From JABMMZ01 sp044368575 (GTDB lineage: Bacteria > Bacteroidota > Bacteroidia > NS11-12g > UBA955): a stretch of DNA of 64,000 bases. This document shows positions 15,422 through 23,792 of this stretch, one piece after another. Both the position numbers and the translations under genes were made by a program. Position 1 is the first letter of the stretch. Every line of letters begins with the position of its first letter. The notes beneath the pieces are model-generated. The model worked only from the letters and a program-made list of their open reading frames with translations. It was not told where the DNA came from and searched no databases. The stretch is taken from NCBI GenBank assembly GCA_044368575.1, contig JBIPPH010000008.1:1-64000 (forward strand), in the 5' to 3' direction.

Positions 15422-16146
15422 GATTTTTTACGAAACCAACTCTTGATTTTTAATTCAATAACACCAAAAAACGCCTCTCTGAATATTTTTTTACTCATTT
15501 TAGAGGTGCCTAAAGTTCTATCAGTAAAAATGATTGGCACTTCGGTGATTTTAACACCCGCCAACCAAGCCTTGAATTTCATTTCTATTTGAAAGGCGTA
15601 GCCTTTGAATTTAATTTTATCTAAGTCAATTGCGTTGAGTGTTGTTCTGGTATAACAAACAAAACCTGCCGTAGCATCTCTTATGGTCATGCCTGTAATG
15701 AATCTTACGTAGGCACTGGCATAATAACTCATTATGACTCTGCTCATTGGCCAATTCACAACATTGACACCAGTAATGTACCTTGATCCAACAGCTAAAC
15801 CTGCACCATCGGTTTCACAGGCTTTCAATAATTTACTTAAATCATCTGGATTGTGTGAGAAATCCGCATCCATTTCAAAAATATAATCGAAGTTGCGCTC
15901 TAAACACCATTTGAAACCAGCAATGTATGCAGTACCTAATCCATTTTTACCCGGGCGCTCCAATAAATGCAATCTAGAGTTGAACTCAGCTTGTAAACCC
16001 ATTACAATCTTTGCTGTACCATCAGGGGAATTATCATCAACAATTAGCACATCAAATCCGTCAGGCAATGACATGACTTTTCTAATAATGGCCTCAATGT
16101 TTTCGAGCTCATTATAAGTGGGGATTATTACAATCTTGTTAGACAA
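15418..16146 (-). CDS. polyprenol-phosphate mannosyltransferase-like GT2 glycosyltransferase
   Basis: 242 aa, matching soluble DPM1-type enzymes that move mannose (or a similar sugar) from a nucleotide sugar to a polyprenyl phosphate at the inner membrane. The GT2 start IVIIPTYNELENIE, the VDDNSPDGT strand, the catalytic DAD motif in FEMDADFSHNPDDL and the ATAGFVCY region agree with this group. There are no C-terminal membrane helices, so it is the short, single-domain form. The lipid-linked sugar would feed glycosylation of exported proteins or glycans; the actual donor is not known. A one-base-shorter -7 variant (TATTTTG, 16171-16177) is upstream. Confidence 0.88.
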   Translation of the reverse strand: MSNKIVIIPTYNELENIEAIIRKVMSLPDGFDVLIVDDNSPDGTAKIVMGLQAEFNSRLHLLERPGKNGLGTAYIAGFKWCLERNFDYIFEMDADFSHNPDDLSKLLKACETDGAGLAVGSRYITGVNVVNWPMSRVIMSYYASAYVRFITGMTIRDATAGFVCYTRTTLNAIDLDKIKFKGYAFQIEMKFKAWLAGVKITEVPIIFTDRTLGTSKMSKKIFREAFFGVIELKIKSWFRKKS

Positions 16147-16205
16147 TTTTAAAAAAAATTAAATTTCGCGCAAAATAGCACTTATTTTGTAGGTATAAAA
16201 TTATA

Positions 16206-16706
16206 ATGACAGAAAGGGCGATTTTTTTCGATAGAGATGGCGTAATCAATAAAGAACTAGGTGACTACTGCACTAAGCCTGAAGACTTTTACATTCTTGA
16301 AGATAGTTTAGCCACCTTATTGCTGGCCAAAACACATGGTTTCAAAATCATACTCATTACTAACCAAGGTGGCATTGATAGAGCCTTATACACCCATGAG
16401 GGCTTAAAACAAATTCATCAAAAACTAATCGATGCCTGTAAAGAACAAGGCATTCATATTGACGATGTCTATTACTGCCCTCACCACCCCATTGTAGGAC
16501 ATTGTTTGTGCAGAAAACCTGAAGGTTTAATGCTACAAAAAGCCATTGCTAAGCACCACTTAAAAGCCTCTGAATGCCTTATGATAGGTGACCATGATCG
16601 TGACATGGAAGCAGCAAGCTTGGCGGGGGTTAAAGGCATACGCATACAACCTAATGCTCCAAAATATCATCTACTAAAAGAAGAAATTCTAAAGATCATT
16701 GAATAA
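16206..16706 (+). CDS. HAD-family phosphatase, GmhB/HisB-N-like
   Basis: 166 aa. HAD motif I is FFDRDGVIN (D9, D11), motif II is ITNQGG, motif III includes CRKPEG, and motif IV is MIGDHDRDMEAA. A zinc loop of the GmhB type is present as CPHHPIVGHCLCRKP (C-x-H and C-x-C). GmhB removes the 7-phosphate of D,D-heptose 1,7-bisphosphate in LPS core synthesis; HisB phosphatase is a close relative. No heptose genes are adjacent, so the substrate is uncertain. Its promoter region is divergent from the glycosyltransferase gene and carries TATTTTG (16193-16199) 6 nt before the ATG. Confidence 0.85.
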   Translation: MTERAIFFDRDGVINKELGDYCTKPEDFYILEDSLATLLLAKTHGFKIILITNQGGIDRALYTHEGLKQIHQKLIDACKEQGIHIDDVYYCPHHPIVGHCLCRKPEGLMLQKAIAKHHLKASECLMIGDHDRDMEAASLAGVKGIRIQPNAPKYHLLKEEILKIIE

Positions 16707-16710
16707 ACAG

Positions 16711-16718
16711 TATTTTTG
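16711..16718 (+). promoter_or_regulatory. -7 promoter element of the TlpA/DUF4369 gene
   Basis: TATTTTTG ends 4 nt before the ATG at 16723. It lies right after the preceding stop at 16706, so the gene has its own promoter and probably a leaderless mRNA. Confidence 0.6.
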
Positions 16719-16722
16719 CAAT

Positions 16723-17877
16723 ATGAATAGACTTATTTTGTTAGCGCTATGCCTAAGCATCTCATTATTGGGATTCGCACAAAAAACAATCAGCGCCAAA
16801 ACCGCTAAAACAACAAGCAGTTCAAAAACGGCTAAGACTTCAAAGGTTCATTTTACCATCGAAGGCAAACTACAAGGCTATTCAAAACACCTTATTGTTT
16901 TAAACAAATTTAGATTGAATAAGCTAGAATTCATTGATTCAGTTATCACAAATGATACTGGCTATTTTAAATACACTGGCAGTTTAAATGAAGCGAGCAT
17001 TGTTTATGTTCAATACAATACCAAAACCGCAGTTCCCTTGATTATTGAAGAAGGCGCCAACATTCAGGTGCACATGATTCCTAACGATCAAGGATTATAT
17101 TACGAAGTGCATGGCAAAGGCTCAGAAAAATCTCACAATTTATTTACCTTCATTAAACAATTCACTCGCCTTAACAATGATTTAGCCAACTTGGAAAGAG
17201 CTATTTCAAGTGAATCTGACCCAATGAAGACCTATGAATTACAAATGTTGTTTTCTACCAGACAACAAGAATATTACATGAGCATTGATAGCATGATTCA
17301 ATACCACGATCCTTTAGAAGCTTATTTTGTATTGTTTAATTTTACTCAAGAGCACAAGTTTGCCGATGTTAGAACCATTAAAACTCACATGGAGCCGAAG
17401 CAAATTCAATCTAACTACTATAAAGATTTAAAGGAAATTTACGACAACAATAAACTATTAGAAGTTGGCGAAATGGCTCCTGACTTTGAATTACCTCAAG
17501 CAGATGGCAGTTTATTAAAACTGTCTGATTTAAGAGGTAAAGTTGTACTTATAGATTTCTGGGCCAGTTGGTGCGGACCATGTAGAGCTGAATTTCCTAA
17601 CGTGAAAGCATTATACGCTAAATATAAAAGCCGTGGTTTTGAAATACTTGGTGTATCATTAGACAAAGACAAACCGTCATGGGTAGGGTCTATTAACTCA
17701 TTGGGACTAACTTGGCGTCATGTGAGTGACCTTAAATACTGGAGTTGTGCCCCTGCAAAATTGTATAAAGTGACCGGTATTCCATTTACTGTTTTGGTTG
17801 ACAAAGACGGTAAAATTTTAGCCAAAGGCCTAAGAGGTGAAGAATTAGATGCTCAATTAATAAAGCTGTTTCCTTAA
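16723..17877 (+). CDS. exported TlpA-family thioredoxin with N-terminal DUF4369-type domain
   Basis: 384 aa. The signal peptide is MNRLILLALCLSISLLGFAQ. A Lys/Thr/Ser-rich linker with the repeated unit KTAKT follows. Next is a beta-rich domain like DUF4369 (FTIEGKLQGYSKHLIVLNKF), a helical middle part, and a C-terminal thioredoxin domain with WASWCGPC and cis-proline GIPFTVLVDKDGKI. It should be a periplasmic thiol-disulfide reductase. The ATG at 16723 is preferred over an in-frame upstream ATG at 16699 because the -7 box (16711-16718) lies between them and only the inner start begins with a clean signal peptide. Confidence 0.9.
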   Translation: MNRLILLALCLSISLLGFAQKTISAKTAKTTSSSKTAKTSKVHFTIEGKLQGYSKHLIVLNKFRLNKLEFIDSVITNDTGYFKYTGSLNEASIVYVQYNTKTAVPLIIEEGANIQVHMIPNDQGLYYEVHGKGSEKSHNLFTFIKQFTRLNNDLANLERAISSESDPMKTYELQMLFSTRQQEYYMSIDSMIQYHDPLEAYFVLFNFTQEHKFADVRTIKTHMEPKQIQSNYYKDLKEIYDNNKLLEVGEMAPDFELPQADGSLLKLSDLRGKVVLIDFWASWCGPCRAEFPNVKALYAKYKSRGFEILGVSLDKDKPSWVGSINSLGLTWRHVSDLKYWSCAPAKLYKVTGIPFTVLVDKDGKILAKGLRGEELDAQLIKLFP

Positions 17878-17943
17878 TGATTTGATAATCCACTATTAAC
17901 CTTCCGGTCAAGTGCTTAGGGGAATATTGTGACAAGAAAAAGT

Positions 17944-18627
17944 ATGAGTACACAATCTTACAAAATATTAATTGTAGACGATGAAATTGACATCATTGAG
18001 TTGTTAAGCTATAATTTAAAGAAAGAAAACTTTACAGTAGTAGCGGCTATGAACGGCAAAGAAGCCATTAATATTGCCAGCAAACTAAAGCCAGATATTA
18101 TTTTAATGGACGTGATGATGCCTGAAATGGATGGTATCGAAGCTTGTCGTCAGATTAAAAGTTTACCACAACTGAAAAACATTCCATTGTTGTTCTTAAC
18201 TGCTAGAGGCGAAGAATTCAGTGAGCTAGCTGGATTTGAAGCTGGAGCAGATGATTACATCATTAAACCAATTAAACCACGTGTTTTGATCTCAAGGCTA
18301 AAAGCCATTTTAAGACGCAATGTGAGCGATAGTTTACCAAAAGAAACCCTTGAGTTCCCAGACTTAAAGATAGACCGAGAACGTTTTTCTGTAACCTATT
18401 TGGGCAAGGTTTTGCAATTTCCAAAGAAAGAATTTGAGTTATTGTCTTTACTGGCCAGCAAGCCGGGCAAAGTATTTACCAGAGAGCAAATCCTAGAGGC
18501 CATTTGGGGCGATGATGTTTTGGTAGTTGACAGAACCATAGATGTGCACATCAGAAAGATCAGAGAAAAGCTTGATGATAACTTTATTCAAACAATTAAA
18601 GGCGTAGGCTATAAATTTGAAGTGTGA
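17944..18627 (+). CDS. OmpR/PhoB-family response regulator
   Basis: 227 aa. Receiver domain with DD at about 12-13, phospho-acceptor D56 (IILMDVMMPEMDG) and the conserved Lys in DYIIKP. It is followed by a winged-helix DNA-binding domain (about 130-227) with FPKKEFELLSLLASKPGKVF and VDRTIDVHIRKIREKL. The ATG at 17944 is used; an upstream GTG at 17929 is in frame but not needed. It is directly followed, with overlap, by its histidine kinase. The order and kinase design resemble PhoB-PhoR, but no phosphate genes are adjacent. Confidence 0.93.
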   Translation: MSTQSYKILIVDDEIDIIELLSYNLKKENFTVVAAMNGKEAINIASKLKPDIILMDVMMPEMDGIEACRQIKSLPQLKNIPLLFLTARGEEFSELAGFEAGADDYIIKPIKPRVLISRLKAILRRNVSDSLPKETLEFPDLKIDRERFSVTYLGKVLQFPKKEFELLSLLASKPGKVFTREQILEAIWGDDVLVVDRTIDVHIRKIREKLDDNFIQTIKGVGYKFEV

Positions 18628-19658
18628 TTAAAAACCCAAGTCCTGAGCGAATAACTTTACTCACCACTTTGTTGTTGAGTGCTATATTTGCTTGTTTTTT
18701 ATACTACTTCAAAATTCCACTTCTAAGTTTCCTAATTGCGCTTTTTACATTTGCCGCACTCACTTACATTGTTATTCTTTATGGTTTAGAGGTCTTTATT
18801 TACAGAAAAATAAAACTGATTTACAAAACCATTAACCATTTCAAAACCCAATCGCTTAAAAAACCTAACTTTATTGACGATTACGATATTGACCCTATTA
18901 AGAAGGTGAATGAAGAGGTAATTGAATGGGCCAACAGTCAGAAACAAGAAATCACTCAATTGAAAGCGACTGAAGCCTACAGAAAGGAATTCTTGGGCAA
19001 TGTATCGCATGAGCTCAAAACGCCAATTTTCAATATCCAAGGCTACATTGAAACGCTTTTAGATGGTGCTATAGAAGATCCAGAAGTGCGCTATTTATTT
19101 CTTCAAAAAGCTGCTACTAGTACTGAACGCCTTAATGCTCTAGTTAATGATTTATTAGACATTAGTAAAATGGAAAACAATGCCATGACTATGCGTTTTC
19201 AAGAGTTTGAAATCAATGAGTTATGTAAAGAGGTATTTGAATCTTATGGCAAATTGGCTAAATCAAAGCACTACCATTTGGGCTTTAAGGCCGATTGCGA
19301 TATACCATTCAAGGTATTAGCAGACAAAGACCGGATAAGACAAGTCCTTAACAATTTAATAGGCAACTCTATCTCATATGGAAAAGAATCAGGCCATACC
19401 AATATAGGCTTATACGACTTAGACAAAACCATATTAATTGAAGTGACTGATGATGGAGATGGTATAGAAGCTGAACACTTACCGCGTTTATTTGAACGTT
19501 TTTACAGAACAGATAAAAGTCGATCAAGACACAGTGGCGGCAGTGGATTAGGCTTGTCTATTGTGAAACACATAGTTGAAGCCCACGATCAAAGTATAGA
19601 TGTGAGAAGTGAAGTGGGCAAAGGCACCACCTTCACATTTGCGCTAAAGAAAGCTTAA
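18624..19658 (+). CDS. PhoR-like membrane sensor histidine kinase
   Basis: 344 aa starting at a GTG that overlaps the regulator's stop codon (GTGA). Two membrane helices lie at about 10-28 and 32-55, with almost no periplasmic loop. A short charged linker follows, then the HisKA helix with H129 in FLGNVSHELKTP, and a HATPase domain with RQVLNNLIGNSISYG, DDGDGI and GGSGLGLSIVKH. HAMP or PAS domains are not evident, so sensing may occur in the membrane or through a partner. It ends 6 bp from the converging DUF4920 gene. Confidence 0.93.
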   Translation: MIKNPSPERITLLTTLLLSAIFACFLYYFKIPLLSFLIALFTFAALTYIVILYGLEVFIYRKIKLIYKTINHFKTQSLKKPNFIDDYDIDPIKKVNEEVIEWANSQKQEITQLKATEAYRKEFLGNVSHELKTPIFNIQGYIETLLDGAIEDPEVRYLFLQKAATSTERLNALVNDLLDISKMENNAMTMRFQEFEINELCKEVFESYGKLAKSKHYHLGFKADCDIPFKVLADKDRIRQVLNNLIGNSISYGKESGHTNIGLYDLDKTILIEVTDDGDGIEAEHLPRLFERFYRTDKSRSRHSGGSGLGLSIVKHIVEAHDQSIDVRSEVGKGTTFTFALKKA

Positions 19659-19664
19659 ACTGCT

Positions 19665-20027
19665 TTATTGGATAACAACTCCAGTTGGGTTAAATTCTAT
19701 CTCCCCTTCTTCTCCTGTAATGAATTTGCCTTTAGCAATAGCCGTTTTACCTTTACAATCCTTAGGCATTGAAAATTTTTCTTTGGTATCAATTAAGAAC
19801 TCATTGGAATCGTTTTTAAACGTCAACCAACAACCTTCGCCTTGGCATACGTTCTCTACTTTACCTTGAATGGTATATACAGTGTCTTTACCTGCAATGT
19901 ATTGATCTATAGCTTGCGTATATGGAACGGCCCCTTTAGCATCGAATGTTTCTCCAAACGAACCTGTTGAGGGTTTTTGACAAGCCACCATGGCTAAAAC
20001 AACTAAACTTAAAACGATTCTTTTCAT
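19665..20027 (-). CDS. DUF4920 lipoprotein
   Basis: 120 aa with a lipoprotein signal (MKRIVLSLVVLAMVACQ; acylated Cys16 predicted). The body fits the small DUF4920 family: FGETFDAKGA, then an OB-like beta fold with VENVCQGEGCWLTFK, whose two cysteines are spaced C-x4-C. The function of DUF4920 is unknown to me; the conserved cysteines could bind a metal or form a disulfide. It has its own -7 box TAATTTTG (20040-20047), 12 nt before the ATG. Confidence 0.82.
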   Translation of the reverse strand: MKRIVLSLVVLAMVACQKPSTGSFGETFDAKGAVPYTQAIDQYIAGKDTVYTIQGKVENVCQGEGCWLTFKNDSNEFLIDTKEKFSMPKDCKGKTAIAKGKFITGEEGEIEFNPTGVVIQ

Positions 20028-20039
20028 GACTTTTTTTTA

Positions 20040-20047
20040 CAAAATTA
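20040..20047 (-). promoter_or_regulatory. -7 promoter element of the DUF4920 gene
   Basis: TAATTTTG on the minus strand, 12 nt upstream of the ATG at 20027; divergent from the site at 20082-20089. Confidence 0.55.
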
Positions 20048-20081
20048 AATGTTTTTAGGCGTTTAAAACAAAAACTGTATT

Positions 20082-20089
20082 TATATTTG
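20082..20089 (+). promoter_or_regulatory. -7 promoter element of the DUF3467 gene
   Basis: TATATTTG, 12 nt before the ATG at 20102. Confidence 0.65.
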
Positions 20090-20101
20090 AGCAATACATT
20101 T

Positions 20102-20428
20102 ATGAGCCAAGACAACAATATCATTGAGCAGCCAATAGACATCGAACTGAGCGAGGAAATCGCTGAGGGTATTTACAGTAATTTAGCAATCATTACGCAC
20201 AGCCAAGCAGAGTTCATTATTGACTATGTGCGCATTTTACCAGGCATTCCAAAAGGCAAAGTCAAAAGCAGAATCATTATGACACCTCAACACGCAAAGC
20301 GTTTGCTTTTAGCCCTTAATGAAAACATGCAGAAATTTGAAGCTAACTTTGGTGAAATTGATTTAGACCAAAACAATGGCAATCACGGCTTTCCTATCAA
20401 CTTCGGAGGCATGACCGGCCAAGCTTAG
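20102..20428 (+). CDS. DUF3467 family protein
   Basis: 108 aa, acidic N-terminus, no signal peptide. The core (YSNLAIITHSQAEFIIDYVR followed by RIIMTPQHAKRLLLAL) is the recognisable DUF3467 pattern, a small family common in Bacteroidota with no established function. The ATG at 20102 lies just after a good promoter; the TTG further upstream falls inside the promoter and is rejected. The stop overlaps the arginine decarboxylase stop by 4 bp (TTAG, 20425-20428). Confidence 0.88.
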   Translation: MSQDNNIIEQPIDIELSEEIAEGIYSNLAIITHSQAEFIIDYVRILPGIPKGKVKSRIIMTPQHAKRLLLALNENMQKFEANFGEIDLDQNNGNHGFPINFGGMTGQA

Positions 20429-21819
20429 TAACCTAAGGTTTTTAACATACTTTTATAGGTTTGTTCTTTTGAAAACAACCTAGTATTGTATTCGCCGTTC
20501 TCATCAACGGTAATAATAATATGTTTAGGAGCAGGTGTTAAACAGTGTTGAATACCACCGAATCCACCAATACTTTCTTGATAGGCCCCACAATGGAAAT
20601 ATCCTATGTATAAGGGTTGATTTTCATCAAAAACAGGCAAATATATCGCATTAGCATGTTGTTCACTGTTGTAATAATCATCACTATCACAGGTTATACC
20701 ACCTAACAGAACGCGTTCATAGTTGTGATCCCAATGGTTCAAGGGAAACATCATAAACTTCTTATTAATGGCCCAAGAATCAGGCAATGTCGTCATGAAA
20801 CTTGAATCAATCATATTCCATTTTTCGCGATCATTTTGAATTTTTTGATACTCTACTTTAAATATCGCTCCACCACTCTCACCAACGGTAAATGAACCAA
20901 ACTCAGTAAAAATATCTGGCTCTGCCACCCCGTTGCTATCACAAACTTGTTTAACTTGAGCTACTATCTCAGAGGCCATGTATTCATAATCAAAATCAAA
21001 TTTTAATGAGTTTTTAATCGGGAAACCACCGCCAATATTTAAACTATCGAGCTCAGGGCACATTTTCTTTAATTCACAGTATACATTCAAACATTTGTGC
21101 AATTCATTCCAATAATAGGCGTCATCTTCAATACCAGTATTGATAAAAAAATGCAACATTTTTAATTGCATGTGTTTGTTTTTTTGGATCTTCTCTTTGT
21201 ATAAAGGCACAATATCTTTGTAGCCAATACCAAGTCTAGAAGTGTAAAAAGGGAACTTAGGTTCTTCTTCAGCTGCTATTCTCATACCCACTTTAAATGG
21301 ACCCTGAACAGCATTTGATAACAAATCAATCTCTCTTACATTATCAATCACAGGAATGACATTACTAAATCCTTCATTCATGATTAAAGCAATGTTGTCT
21401 ATATATGATTGCAACTTAAAGCCATTGCAAACAATGTATTTATCTTTTTGAATTAAACCTTGTTCGAACAATGACAAGATTAAATGAATATCAAATGCTG
21501 ATGATGTTTCTAAGTGAACATCGTTTCTAAGTACCTCTTCTAATACATGAGAGAAGTGTGAACTTTTAGTGCAATAGCAATAATGGTACTTAGCTTTGTA
21601 ATCCACTTTAGCCATAGCCACATTGAACCAAGTTTTAGCTTTTTTAATGTTCTCAGAGATCTTAGGTAGATAGGTAAACTTTAAAGGTGTACCATATTGT
21701 TCTACTATATCCATTAATGGAATATTCTGATAGGTTAACTCAAAATCTTCATTAAGTGTAAATTCATCTACCGGAAAATCAAATGTTTGATTGATTAAAT
21801 CTTTGTATTTATCTTTCAT
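20425..21819 (-). CDS. speA: arginine decarboxylase (fold-III PLP enzyme)
   Basis: 464 aa, the short Bacteroidota form of the alanine-racemase-fold decarboxylase, much shorter than E. coli SpeA. It would make agmatine from arginine, the first step to polyamines. PLP lysine is probably K85 in YCYCTKSSHF. Further conserved parts are SLNIGGGFPIKNS, FTEFGSFTVGESGG and the cysteine region GGITCDSDDYY near the C-terminus. Diaminopimelate decarboxylase is the main alternative but fits less well. The 5' leader is about 38 nt after a TACTTTTG -7 box and contains tandem AACT units; nothing like a riboswitch is visible. Confidence 0.86.
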   Translation of the reverse strand: MKDKYKDLINQTFDFPVDEFTLNEDFELTYQNIPLMDIVEQYGTPLKFTYLPKISENIKKAKTWFNVAMAKVDYKAKYHYCYCTKSSHFSHVLEEVLRNDVHLETSSAFDIHLILSLFEQGLIQKDKYIVCNGFKLQSYIDNIALIMNEGFSNVIPVIDNVREIDLLSNAVQGPFKVGMRIAAEEEPKFPFYTSRLGIGYKDIVPLYKEKIQKNKHMQLKMLHFFINTGIEDDAYYWNELHKCLNVYCELKKMCPELDSLNIGGGFPIKNSLKFDFDYEYMASEIVAQVKQVCDSNGVAEPDIFTEFGSFTVGESGGAIFKVEYQKIQNDREKWNMIDSSFMTTLPDSWAINKKFMMFPLNHWDHNYERVLLGGITCDSDDYYNSEQHANAIYLPVFDENQPLYIGYFHCGAYQESIGGFGGIQHCLTPAPKHIIITVDENGEYNTRLFSKEQTYKSMLKTLGY

Positions 21820-21857
21820 TAAATTAAATGTAAGTTAGTTAGTTCAACTTTTTTTTG

Positions 21858-21865
21858 CAAAAGTA
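21858..21865 (-). promoter_or_regulatory. -7 promoter element of the arginine decarboxylase gene
   Basis: TACTTTTG (then C) on the minus strand, 38 nt before the ATG at 21819. Confidence 0.65.
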
Positions 21866-21901
21866 ATTAACTTACTTTAGAAATCATAACCCTATTTTCA
21901 C

Positions 21902-21940
21902 AAAAAAACTGGTGTAAAATCACAATTACACCAGTTCTAA
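21902..21940 (-). terminator. rho-independent terminator of the beta-barrel gene
   Basis: 10-bp perfect arms ACTGGTGTAA (21908-21917) and TTACACCAGT (21926-21935). A-runs lie on both sides; the left one gives the T-tract on the minus strand. Confidence 0.85.
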
Positions 21941-21984
21941 AAAAGGCCAAATAAATACCTAAAACACTACAAATCAAATATTTA

Positions 21985-22695
21985 TCAATAAAAGAAAACC
22001 TCTTCTTTTTTAAAATTTTTTAAGTTAAACAAATAACTCAAACCAATACCAATGTAAGTTCCTCTATAACCCAACTTGAAATAGTCTTGAGTTTGATTTG
22101 AATTGGTTCTAACACCTATGAGTGTCTGATTTGCAAAACTCTGATTATAGTATACCCCAAACACAAATACATTGCCAGATGCATTCTCACTGGCTATTTC
22201 AACACCTGTGTTCAACATCGGATAAATGGCTTGATCGTGAGTTTCTTTTACTATAAAATTATTGCCTGCATTGCGAATTTCATGCTCAGTATTTTGAATG
22301 ATGTAATTCATACTTCCACCAATTACAAACCGCATTTTTGAACTCGACCCAAACCTTAACTTAAAATGTAAGTTAACAGGCAACTCAATCAAACCACTAT
22401 TGTGCTTAATCACATTGCCACTTGAATTGGTATCATTATACAATCGGTAGCCTTTATTTGTGTAAAACAGACCAGATGATAAGACAAAACGATCTGAGAA
22501 TCCATATTGCATGGTCATACCTGCCCTAAAACCTGATTTGAATCTAAAATTAAAATTACTAGGTAAAGAGTCTATAACATAGGGCCTTGATGATAAAAAA
22601 GTAAGTTGCGGCCCCATCTTTAAGCCTTTTTGAGCCATAAGATTTGTACCAATTAACAAACAAATACCCAGTAGTTTGAATGACAATTTAAACAT
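21985..22695 (-). CDS. outer-membrane beta-barrel protein (PorT-like family)
   Basis: 236 aa with signal peptide (MFKLSFKLLGICLLIGTNLMAQ). The rest is a small barrel of the OMP_b-brl_2/PorT-like type: GPQLTFLSSRP, GFRAGMTMQYGFSDRFVLSSG, LIELPVNLHFKLR, and a C-terminal GIGLSYLFNLKN. PorT-like proteins are a broad Bacteroidota group; most are not part of T9SS. Function unknown. The -7 box TAGGTTTG (22701-22708) ends 5 nt before the ATG, and a strong terminator follows the gene. Confidence 0.8.
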   Translation of the reverse strand: MFKLSFKLLGICLLIGTNLMAQKGLKMGPQLTFLSSRPYVIDSLPSNFNFRFKSGFRAGMTMQYGFSDRFVLSSGLFYTNKGYRLYNDTNSSGNVIKHNSGLIELPVNLHFKLRFGSSSKMRFVIGGSMNYIIQNTEHEIRNAGNNFIVKETHDQAIYPMLNTGVEIASENASGNVFVFGVYYNQSFANQTLIGVRTNSNQTQDYFKLGYRGTYIGIGLSYLFNLKNFKKEEVFFY

Positions 22696-22700
22696 ACTTA

Positions 22701-22708
22701 CAAACCTA
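22701..22708 (-). promoter_or_regulatory. -7 promoter element of the beta-barrel gene
   Basis: TAGGTTTG on the minus strand, ending 5 nt before the ATG at 22695. Confidence 0.55.
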
Positions 22709-22718
22709 ACTCATTTTA

Positions 22719-23792
22719 ATGAATTTTAAAATGATTAGCGCCAAGGTAGATTTACTTTTAATGACTTATTTTTGCCAACACGTGCAAGCATCATATAACA
22801 TACAAACAGCCTTTTTAGACTTGGGCAAATCTTTGGCAGAGCTACCTGAAGAGATTATTCATAAGGCCAATATCCACAACCAATGGTTTACTTCAGAGTT
22901 CATTCAATTAGCTACCCAAAATTGGCATAAAGTACTCAATGCTAATAACATTTCAACTTGGTTAAACGATTACCCATACCAAAAACATGAAAAGACTTTA
23001 GGGATTATTATGGCAGGCAATATCCCATTTGTTGGATTACATGATTTGTTGTGTGGATTAGCCCTAGGCTTTAGATTAAAGATAAAACTATCATCTCATG
23101 ATGAAATCCTCATGAAATATGCCATTGACTGTTTATGCAAGTCAATGCCAGAATTAAAAGGACGTATTCAAACCGATCAAGACTTACACCAAATCGATGG
23201 ATTAATTGCCACTGGCAGCAACAATAGCTCTAGATACTTTGACTATTATTTTAAAGACAAAGCCCGACTTATCCGCAAAGGCAGAACATCAGTGGCAGTC
23301 CTTTCTGGTAAAGAAACCGAACAAGAACTTCTTGGATTAGCTGATGATATATACAGCTACTTTGGCTTGGGCTGCAGAAATGTAACGCATTTGCTTTTAC
23401 CCAAATCAATCGCATTAGAGCCCTTGTATATGGCTTATGATAAATACATGCAACATGTTCACCACCACAAGTACTACAACAATTACATGTATCATAAGTC
23501 GATTTTATTGATGAATTTAGACAAACATTACGATAATGGCTTTATGTTGTTTCAAGAAAAACGAGCATTACATGCCCCAATTGCTACCCTCAACTACCAT
23601 TATTACGAATCAGAATCAGAGGTAAACAATTATTTAGAACATGAGCAAGAGAATATCCAATGCGTTGTCAGTCATCTTAAACTAAACACAGCAGTCATCC
23701 CATTTGGTCATAGCCAAATGCCTGCCTTGTGGGACTATGCAGATAATATCAATACATTGGAATTTCTGAAACCAATTATTGAATCTGAATAA
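22719..23792 (+). CDS. LuxC-like acyl-CoA reductase
   Basis: 357 aa, cytosolic. The aldehyde-dehydrogenase-like layout of the LuxC family is visible: GIIMAGNIPFVGLHDLLCGL (nucleotide/acyl binding), ATGSNNSSRYFDYYF, a conserved RKGRTSVAVLSG segment, and the probable catalytic Cys219 in YFGLGCRNV. LuxC reduces acyl groups to aldehydes with NADPH. Here there is no luxD, luxE or luciferase, so bioluminescence is not implied; such stand-alone genes are widespread in Bacteroidota with unknown substrate. Start could also be the ATG at 22731. Its last 17 bp overlap the end of the converging T9SS cargo gene. Confidence 0.85.
   Translation: MNFKMISAKVDLLLMTYFCQHVQASYNIQTAFLDLGKSLAELPEEIIHKANIHNQWFTSEFIQLATQNWHKVLNANNISTWLNDYPYQKHEKTLGIIMAGNIPFVGLHDLLCGLALGFRLKIKLSSHDEILMKYAIDCLCKSMPELKGRIQTDQDLHQIDGLIATGSNNSSRYFDYYFKDKARLIRKGRTSVAVLSGKETEQELLGLADDIYSYFGLGCRNVTHLLLPKSIALEPLYMAYDKYMQHVHHHKYYNNYMYHKSILLMNLDKHYDNGFMLFQEKRALHAPIATLNYHYYESESEVNNYLEHEQENIQCVVSHLKLNTAVIPFGHSQMPALWDYADNINTLEFLKPIIESE

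Noticed and set aside
21820..21984. ncRNA in the gap before arginine decarboxylase
   Set aside because: The gap is explained by the terminator of the beta-barrel gene plus the speA promoter and a short AT-rich leader.
22719..23792. Bioluminescence (lux) locus
   Set aside because: Only a LuxC-like gene is present; luxA, luxB, luxD and luxE are absent from the window.
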